From: Gemmatimonadaceae bacterium
GTDB taxonomy: Bacteria > Latescibacterota > UBA2968 > UBA8231
Reading direction: 5' to 3'
Assembly: GCA_002726335.1 (NCBI GenBank)
Contig: PBSR01000188.1
Span: forward strand, 1 to 28,177
DNA length: 28,177 nt
Shown here: positions 23,122 through 28,177 of the stretch, one piece after another
Position numbering within the stretch: position 1 is the stretch's first letter
Layout: each line of letters starts with the position of its first letter
Made by a program: the position numbers and the translations under genes
The notes under the pieces: generated by a model
The model's database searches: none
What the model saw: the letters and a program-made list of their open reading frames with translations, nothing else
Told to the model about the DNA's origin: nothing

Positions 23122-24944
23122 GGCAGTGTCCTCTCCAAGGGCCAGGGCAGGTGAATGGAGAGCCGCGTGCCGCCTTCAGCCGGAGACTCGATGGCGACGG
23201 TACCACCGAGGAGGCCGGCGCGTTCACGCATGTACTGCAGAGCGTCCACGCTGATGGCCCGATGGAGATCGCCTTCATCAGCAAGTTCCGAGACCATGGC
23301 ACCTGACTCGTCGGTTCTGATGAGGATCGTGATGCCACCCGGCTCTTCGAGGCGTTCCCGATAGTGGAGGGCCTCCTGCAGCATGCGATACACGGTGATG
23401 GCAATCTCCGGCGGGATCTGCTTCGGGACCTGCTCCAGGCTGTGGGTCACTGTCAACCCGGTCCGCTGTGCGAACCCATCACACAGACTGCGGATCGCGG
23501 GGGCCAACCCCAGGTCGTCGAGAACACCAGGGCGCAGATCCTGAGATATGCGGCGCACTTCGCGGATCGTGCGGTCGAGCAGTTCCCTGGTCTGGTCGAG
23601 ACTGGCTTGTGCCTGGTCGCCGACCTCGAGTCCGGCCGCCTCCAGACCGAAGCCGACGGCACAGAGAAGCTGGTTGACGCCATCGTGCAACTCGCGCGCT
23701 ACACGCCGCCTCTCCTCCTCTGCCAGGCCGACTGTTCGTTGAGAGAAGTCGCGCAAGGTTTCCTCGGCCTGCAGGCGCCGCGAGACCTCCTCACGGAGGC
23801 GCCCGTTGAGGTCATGGAGTTCGCGGGCCTGATCACGGACGCGTCCGTGGGTCAGCGCGTGGTCGAGGGCCACTGCGGCCTGCTCCAGCAGAGGTGCCAT
23901 GGCTTCGATCCTGCCCAGAGTCTCTTCGCGGTCCTCTATCTGGCTGCCGGTGGCGAGGACGGCCAGGACGCGACCTTCGCGCTGGACAGGGATGAAGTAG
24001 GAAACCGACCCGGAACGCAGCTTCTTGTTTTTGTGTTCGAAGCGCTCGTCAAAGCGTTCATCCGGGCCGTCAATCACGGTGAACTCGCCGGTCCGGGCGA
24101 CGGTGGGTGTGATGTTATCGTCGTCGAGGTCGTACGTAGTGCCGATAATCCGCTGGTCGCTGAAGACGAGGCGCTCCCCTTCGCGGTGGGCAACCGTCGG
24201 ACTGGGAGTGATCTGTGCCCCCGGTCGGACATGGCCGATGCCCTCTTCGTAGCTGCCGTCAAAGCTCAGGTAGTTGCGGGCCACACGGACCACATGGTTC
24301 TGGTGATCGACGAGGGCCACCATCAGGCTGCGCAGGATTCCGGCGCGCACCACCTGATGCGCCAGGGTGTCGAGCACATGGTCGAGTTCGAGAGACTCCA
24401 GCGTTTCCGTACCGATCTGGTGGAGAGCCTGAAGCAGGTGTCTGCGCTCCTCCACTGAGACGGAGGGGCGTTCGGACCCCTCGAGCAGATGTCTGTAATT
24501 GGACACATCGCGCACGATGCCTTCGAGGGCGACCAGTTCACCTTGCGGGCCATAGCTGGGCAACGCCCGTTGCTCCACCCAGACGATCTCACCATCGGGC
24601 CGACGACAACGCAGTGCCAGGGGCCGGGAGTAATCTGACTCGTCGATGTACTCCTGCAGCACAGCGCGGTCATGGGGATGGACGATGTCGAGAACGAGAT
24701 CAGGATTGGCGTAGAATTCTGACGCCGAGTAGCCGCAGAGATCGGCCACACCCGGACTGACATACTCAAAGCCACGAGGGTGGAAGCCATAGCGAAAGAC
24801 GAACTCGTGACCATGCTCGATGAGCAGACGGAAGCGCTCGCCACTCTGTCGCGATTCCTCCTCGGTGTGACGGGCTCGAGCGAGGTCGCTTTCGAGTTGG
24901 GCGAGGCGGTCGGCCGAATCTACGACGAAGGCACGATATTCCAT
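23118..24944 (-). CDS. PAS-GAF histidine kinase with HisKA_3 and an eroded ATP-binding domain (608 aa)
   Basis: A soluble NarX/DegS-type sensor kinase with no membrane segments. Layout: short N-terminal coiled coil; PAS with PAC (about 36-150: FEYVSPGVADLCGYSASEF, RRPDGEIVWVEQRALP); GAF (about 180-360); coiled coil (365-405); HisKA_3 with H420 in EEERRRVARELHDGVNQLL. The HATPase region (about 512-600) is unusual. The N box reads YRMLQEALHYRERLEEPG with no catalytic Asn, the DxGxG motif is replaced by ADEGDLHRA, and the GLGL motif by SVDALQ, although YMRERAGLLGG and GGTRLSIHLP remain. It probably cannot bind ATP normally and could act as a phosphatase, a scaffold or a partner of another kinase. 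The reading frame is continuous. It lies between two NarL-type regulators. Confidence 0.88.
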   Translation of the reverse strand: MEYRAFVVDSADRLAQLESDLARARHTEEESRQSGERFRLLIEHGHEFVFRYGFHPRGFEYVSPGVADLCGYSASEFYANPDLVLDIVHPHDRAVLQEYIDESDYSRPLALRCRRPDGEIVWVEQRALPSYGPQGELVALEGIVRDVSNYRHLLEGSERPSVSVEERRHLLQALHQIGTETLESLELDHVLDTLAHQVVRAGILRSLMVALVDHQNHVVRVARNYLSFDGSYEEGIGHVRPGAQITPSPTVAHREGERLVFSDQRIIGTTYDLDDDNITPTVARTGEFTVIDGPDERFDERFEHKNKKLRSGSVSYFIPVQREGRVLAVLATGSQIEDREETLGRIEAMAPLLEQAAVALDHALTHGRVRDQARELHDLNGRLREEVSRRLQAEETLRDFSQRTVGLAEEERRRVARELHDGVNQLLCAVGFGLEAAGLEVGDQAQASLDQTRELLDRTIREVRRISQDLRPGVLDDLGLAPAIRSLCDGFAQRTGLTVTHSLEQVPKQIPPEIAITVYRMLQEALHYRERLEEPGGITILIRTDESGAMVSELADEGDLHRAISVDALQYMRERAGLLGGTVAIESPAEGGTRLSIHLPWPLERTLP

Positions 24945-24984
24945 GACACCAAAGAAAGACCGTTCCCGGTCCTCGGCAAAGACG

Positions 24985-25644
24985 TCACTTCAATGGTGTG
25001 ATGTCCTGCGAGACGGCGTAGCGAGTGAGTTCGGCGACGCTGCGCATTTCGAGCTTGCGCATCAGGCGCTCGCGGTATGTCTCCACCGTGCGCACGCTGA
25101 GGCAGAGCCTGTCGGCGATCTCTTTGTTGAGCAGCCCTTCGGCGAGCAACGCCAGCACCTGGCGTTCACGGGGGGCCAGGGACGGATCCTTTCCTGGCCC
25201 TGCGCCTGTACCCTTCTGCAGGAGAGCGTCCGCGATCTCCTCATCGAAGAAGACGTCTCCGGCCATCACCGTCTCGATGGCCTGCTGAATCAAGGCCGGA
25301 TTGGAACTCTTCAGAACATAGCCACGAGCACCAGCCTGAGCCGACTGGCGAACGTACTCAGCATCATCGTGCATCGAGAGCATGATCACTCTCTGGCTGT
25401 CATCTGCGCCAAGCAACCGTCGCGTTGCCTCGATGCCGCCGATTCCAGCCATGGAAACATCCATGAGGATGATGTCAGGGTGCAACTGTCGGGCCAGGTG
25501 CAGAGCCTCCTCACCGGTGACCGCATGTCCCACGATCTCGGCACCTGCTATCCGTGATACTTGCGCCTGGATACCCTCCAGCAGCAGTGGATGGTCGTCG
25601 GCAACCAGAATGCGGATCGGATCGGAAGTCTTGTCGGTGCCCAT
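24985..25644 (-). CDS. Second NarL/FixJ-type response regulator (219 aa)
   Basis: A receiver plus LuxR-type HTH. From the chosen start the acidic pair is in ILVADDHPLLLEG and the phosphoacceptor is D62 in DIILMDVSMAGIGGIEA. The Pro normally following the acceptor loop (MP) is Ala here. The Lys is in GYVLKSSNP. The HTH has LAPRERQVLALLAEGLLNKE and SVRTVETYRERLMRKL. The ORF is open further upstream, but ATG 25642-25644 (MGTDKT) is preferred: the extra residues would overlap fliG and a GAGGCGAGG ribosome-like sequence sits just before this ATG. It follows fliG after 31 bp containing a small hairpin, and precedes the kinase by 40 bp. It could be a second output of the same kinase or depend on another. 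Confidence 0.9.
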   Translation of the reverse strand: MGTDKTSDPIRILVADDHPLLLEGIQAQVSRIAGAEIVGHAVTGEEALHLARQLHPDIILMDVSMAGIGGIEATRRLLGADDSQRVIMLSMHDDAEYVRQSAQAGARGYVLKSSNPALIQQAIETVMAGDVFFDEEIADALLQKGTGAGPGKDPSLAPRERQVLALLAEGLLNKEIADRLCLSVRTVETYRERLMRKLEMRSVAELTRYAVSQDITPLK

Positions 25645-25657
25645 GCGCCTCGCCTCG

Positions 25658-25675
25658 CCAATCGCAAGCGATTGG
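25658..25675 (-). terminator. Small hairpin between fliG and the response regulator
   Basis: CCAATCGC-AA-GCGATTGG is an 18-bp near-perfect palindrome right after the fliG stop codon (25676-25678). There is no T-tract on either strand, so it is more likely an attenuator, an mRNA-processing or stability site, or a protein-binding site than a full terminator. The GAGG-rich ribosome site of the next gene follows directly. Confidence 0.4.
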
Positions 25676-26721
25676 CTACACGAACGTATCATCGCTGTCG
25701 CCGCGCACGATGGTGACCTGACCCTGCTCCTCGAGCTGGCGCACCTGCTGGACGATGCGCAGCTGCACCTCCTCTACTTCGCTCAGGCGCATGGGACCGA
25801 GAAACTCCATCTCCTCCGAGATGAACTGGCGCACCCGCTCCGACATGTTGCCCAGGACCTTGTCCTTCAGCTCGTCTTCGGCCGCCTTCAGGGCCACCAC
25901 CAGGTCCTTCTGGTCGACCTCGCGCAGCAGGATCTGCAGCTCGCGGTCCGTCAGTTTGTTGATGTCGGCAAAGGTGAACATCAGGTTGCGCACCGACTCG
26001 GCCACCTCCGGATCCTGTGCGTCCATCTGATCCAGTACGTTCTTCTCCACCGACGAACCCGTCAGGTTGAGGATGTCGGCAACCACCTTGGGACCACCCA
26101 CGTCCTGGTTGCCACCGAGGATATCGCGCAGGCTGGCCTCGAGGGCCTCCTCGATCTCCTTGAGCACGGCGGGGGTGATGTTCTCCATGGTGGCGATACG
26201 GTAGGCCACGTCGGCTTGCTGACGCTCGGGAAGCTGTGCCAGGATTCCGGAGGCCTGCGGAGACTCCAGCTGCGACAGGATCAGGGCGACGGTTTGCGGA
26301 TGCTCGTGACTGATGAAGGGCGCCACTTGCTCCGGGCGACGTTTTTCAGCATATAGAAACCAGAGGACACGGTACTGGCGACGCGGTCGAGGATCTCCTG
26401 CGCCTTGCGTGGTCCCACGGCACGTTCCAGGGCGCCGCGGGCGAAGTCCATGCCGCCCTGGCTGACCCACTCACCGGCCAGCAGGTGCTGCTCGAACTCG
26501 TCCAAAACCTTGTCCTGCATCTCGACGGAGACTGCCTTGAGGCTGGCGACGGCCTGCGTGATCTCCTCGATCTCGTAATCGGAGAGGAACTTCATCACCT
26601 CACCGCAGGTCTCCTGACCGAGGGCGACGAAGAGGATCGCCACCTTCTGCATGACGGGGAGCTCGGGCTCGCCTTCTTCTTCTTCCGCGGCGTCGCCGTC
26701 GCGATCCTGGTATTGCGCCAT
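25676..26721 (-). pseudogene. fliG: Flagellar motor switch protein FliG, interrupted by a single-base frameshift
   Basis: FliG is the torque-generating rotor protein of the flagellar C-ring. The first frame (from ATG 26719-26721) has VMQKVAILFVALGQETCGEV (FliG_N) and runs to FYMLKNVA. There the sequence lacks one base relative to the expected AAC GTC GCC CCG GAG; the rest is in another frame: PEQVAPFISHEHPQTVALIL (FliG_M, with the EHPQT motif), ATMENITPAVLKEIEEAL, and a complete FliG_C with TFADINKLTDRELQILLREV, the charged motor residues, and MEFLGPMRLSEVEEVQ. The joined length of about 348 residues is normal. The missing base falls in a CCC run near 26330-26336, a position typical for sequencing indels. 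No other flagellar gene is nearby. If the shift is real, the motor protein is lost; otherwise this is an intact fliG heading a sensory unit. Confidence 0.88.
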
Positions 26722-26824
26722 GGCCTGTGGTTTCTACTGGACGTTTCCGGTGACCTGTCAGCACTATAGAAGCCATCGCCACGGATGCGCGCAACACGAT
26801 CGAAACAACACAGAAAGGCAGAAA
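26722..26824. promoter_or_regulatory. Divergent intergenic region between fliG and a secreted-protein gene
   Basis: This 103-bp gap contains CTATAG-like sequence (TATAGA on plus at 26765-26770, TATAGT on minus at 26764-26769), which could serve as a -10 in either direction; no good -35 is seen for either. No sigma-28 or sigma-54 flagellar promoter pattern is visible. AAAGGCAG before 26825 is a modest ribosome site for the plus gene. Confidence 0.3.
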
Positions 26825-27871
26825 ATGATCGCCAGCACACTTCGCTTCGCCAGCGTCGCTATCATCTTGAGCACTGCCAGCCTCCATGGGCAGGGGCCGG
26901 GAACGATCCTCTGGGATCCGGCGAATTCCACCTATGATGGCAAGGCTTTCACCGAAATCGCAGAGGGTGTCGGTCTGACCAAGTTCGGACTGCCCGGAGC
27001 GTCCAACCCCGCCGGGGCCGGTGGCGGCAGCGGCGGCGTCTACCTGTTCGGCTTTGCCTCGGCCGTTCCGGGAGAAGACGGGCCGACGATCCAGCAGATG
27101 GAACTGGGAGACTCCGACCTGAAGGCCGGAACAAGACTGGTGCTGGAGTTTACCAAGGCCGAAGAGGACCGCATCAGTTTTGCTGCCATGCTGGCCGACG
27201 CTTCACAGCCGGGCAACGTCGGCGTCCGTGTGCTCTCACCGACACGTTTCCAGGTGACAGCGACGATCGTTGATCCGGTACTGTCGGAGACCAACGACCC
27301 GGATGATCTGGACGCCGCTTTCGGCCTGATCGTGCAGGCTTCGCAGGGCGACAACGAACTGTTCAATTTCCGTGGTACGACCTTCATCACCGACATGGTA
27401 TGGACCGATCTCGAGCCGCTGGCACTGAGCGAACTGCCGCAACTGAGTGATCCTGCCGATATCGGTGGTTTCACCACCGGCCTGGCCGCCCGCGGTGTTT
27501 CTGCCTCCGGAGGCACGGCGAGCTTCTCGGCCTTCATCCCGGAGGCGCTGTTTGCCGCCGGTCGTGAGCATGGCGTCGACGTGACCGGCGACAACTGTCT
27601 CGGGTATCGTTCGTATGTGGAACTCACCGGTTCCGACGATGGCTTCTTCAAGCTCAACGTGCCCGACGATCAGCCGCAGGCATACGAGGCCTTCGATGTG
27701 GACGGTGATGGCAACGCCGATCCCATGTGGAGCTACCGGATCACCAATTCCCAGTGGTCACGGCAATCGCTCATGTTCGGCAAGATCGAAGCGGAGTCTG
27801 ACCCGGACAGCCCGACGGTGGTCGAAACGGACGCCTGGGGGCGGGTCAAGGAGAGTGTTTCGTCGCACTAG
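26825..27871 (+). CDS. Uncharacterised secreted protein (348 aa)
   Basis: Not recognised. The N-terminus (MIASTLRFASVAIILSTAS, then LHGQGPG) is a good signal peptide with cleavage likely after about residue 22. The mature protein is rich in Gly, Ala, Asp and Ser and in predicted short strands (TRLVLEFTKAEEDRISFAAM, RFQVTATIVDP), suggesting a beta-sandwich. Near the C-terminus, D291-V-D-G-D-G-N-A-D299 is one dockerin/EF-type calcium loop (DxDxDGxxD), commonly found in exported proteins as VDGDGxxD. There is a single CYS-poor composition with C at about residue 258 (DNCLGYRSYV). No sorting signal or membrane segment is seen at the C-terminus. The start at ATG 26825 is preferred over the longer frame because the signal peptide begins there. 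It is a single-gene unit closed by a strong terminator. Confidence 0.75.
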   Translation: MIASTLRFASVAIILSTASLHGQGPGTILWDPANSTYDGKAFTEIAEGVGLTKFGLPGASNPAGAGGGSGGVYLFGFASAVPGEDGPTIQQMELGDSDLKAGTRLVLEFTKAEEDRISFAAMLADASQPGNVGVRVLSPTRFQVTATIVDPVLSETNDPDDLDAAFGLIVQASQGDNELFNFRGTTFITDMVWTDLEPLALSELPQLSDPADIGGFTTGLAARGVSASGGTASFSAFIPEALFAAGREHGVDVTGDNCLGYRSYVELTGSDDGFFKLNVPDDQPQAYEAFDVDGDGNADPMWSYRITNSQWSRQSLMFGKIEAESDPDSPTVVETDAWGRVKESVSSH

Positions 27872-28095
27872 GAGGAACAAGAAAGGGGGCCGTACCTCGG
27901 TAGGTACGGCCCCCTTCTTACTGTGTCGACTTCGCCGGTATCAGTCGTCGCGGGGTACGGCGCCGACTCCCCCTTGCGGTCTGCGTACTCCCGGGTCATC
28001 GCGTTGACAGACGATGCAGATTGTTCTGCCACCAAGTCGGGAGAGGACACCCCGGGTGGAGATGCCTGGGCGGTGAACGTTTCCGGGTTGGACAT
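27868..28095 (-). CDS. Doubtful small ORF (75 aa)
   Basis: A possible small polar protein: MSNPETFTAQASPPGVSSPD, with a Ser/Ala/Pro-rich start and NAMTREYADRKGESAP in the middle. The reason to keep it is an AGGGGAG ribosome site 6 nt before the ATG. Against it, its last codons run through the bidirectional terminator hairpin and it overlaps the stop of the convergent gene. No homology is recognised. An overlapping minus frame (27941-28162) is another possibility but has a poorer composition and no good ribosome site. The sequence right of 28095 to the window end (82 bp) shows nothing else I can support. Confidence 0.25.
   Translation of the reverse strand: MSNPETFTAQASPPGVSSPDLVAEQSASSVNAMTREYADRKGESAPYPATTDTGEVDTVRRGPYLPRYGPLSCSS
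27883..27916. terminator. Strong bidirectional hairpin terminator
   Basis: A perfect 15-bp stem (AAGGGGGCCGTACCT / AGGTACGGCCCCCTT) with a 4-nt loop lies 12 bp after the stop of the secreted-protein gene. T-rich sequence follows on plus (TTCTTACTG) and on minus (TTTCTTGTTCC), so it can stop transcription from both sides. Confidence 0.92.
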
Positions 28096-28177
28096 CAGGG
28101 CTCCCCTGAAAAGGCTCCGTGTACGTTCGTGCGCTCGATACTCGGGTCACTCCCAATTCCATCCAAAGGCTTCATCG

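Noticed and set aside
25645..25692. Longer N-terminus of the second regulator (from 25692)
   Set aside because: It would read through the hairpin and into fliG; the receiver normally begins within about 10 residues of the chosen ATG.
1..28177. CRISPR arrays, rRNA or tRNA genes, replication origin
   Set aside because: I saw no regularly spaced direct repeats, no cloverleaf-like or rRNA-like sequence and no DnaA-box cluster; the check was by eye only.

Overview
This is a high-G+C, densely packed window from a bacterium. It has a flagellar motor gene, a peptidoglycan gene (murB), many two-component proteins and a large catabolic gene set. Codon use looks fairly uniform outside the transposon at the left edge. 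The mix of creatininase-family amidohydrolases, a Gfo/Idh oxidoreductase of unusual motif, a class II-like xylose isomerase, fliG and an uncharacterised helical-toroid-like protein would fit a Gram-negative FCB-group or related candidate phylum (Latescibacterota-like). That placement is inference only; no rRNA or other marker is present.

Layout. (1) 1-1188: the 5' part of an insertion sequence of ISAzo13 type, reading leftward and running off the window, with a putative -1 frameshift at a run of eight A. (2) 1189-3446: a DUF362 protein and a GlcF-type iron-sulfur protein, both on minus. (3) 3558-4652: murB on plus. (4) 4615-11183, minus: a secreted protein built from 38-residue repeats, overlapping a large hybrid histidine kinase, followed 1 bp later by a 681-residue uncharacterised protein. 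(5) 11315-12263: a frameshifted aldo/keto reductase. (6) 12273-16334, minus: Gfo/Idh oxidoreductase, two creatininase-family proteins and a hydroxyacid-oxoacid transhydrogenase, joined by 1-bp stop/start overlaps. (7) 16426-21301, plus, divergent from (6): a glutamine synthetase-like ligase, a PuuD-like gamma-glutamyl hydrolase, an SDR, a HAD phosphatase and xylose isomerase, mostly with 4-bp overlaps. (8) 21314-21476: a 163-bp imperfect palindrome between convergent genes. (9) 21475-26721, minus: fliG (frameshifted), a NarL-type regulator, a PAS-GAF histidine kinase with an eroded ATP-binding domain, a second NarL-type regulator and an NAD-dependent epimerase. (10) 26825-27871: an unknown secreted protein followed by a strong hairpin terminator, then a doubtful small ORF.

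How the genes may work together. The divergent clusters (6) and (7) look like one catabolic locus sharing a 91-bp control region. A ligase that puts glutamate on an amine and a hydrolase that removes it resemble the PuuA/PuuD route to GABA, and the transhydrogenase (gamma-hydroxybutyrate to succinic semialdehyde) fits the same four-carbon chemistry. The creatininase-family enzymes and sugar-type oxidoreductases suggest a substrate other than plain putrescine. Regions (4) and (9) are sensory modules. The best candidates for undescribed biology are the 38-residue-repeat protein paired with the hybrid kinase, the kinase with a lost ATP site between two regulators, the long palindrome, and the combined ligase/hydrolase/transhydrogenase/creatininase locus. 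Two conserved genes (aldo/keto reductase and fliG) carry single-base frameshifts, so assembly error must be excluded before they are called broken.
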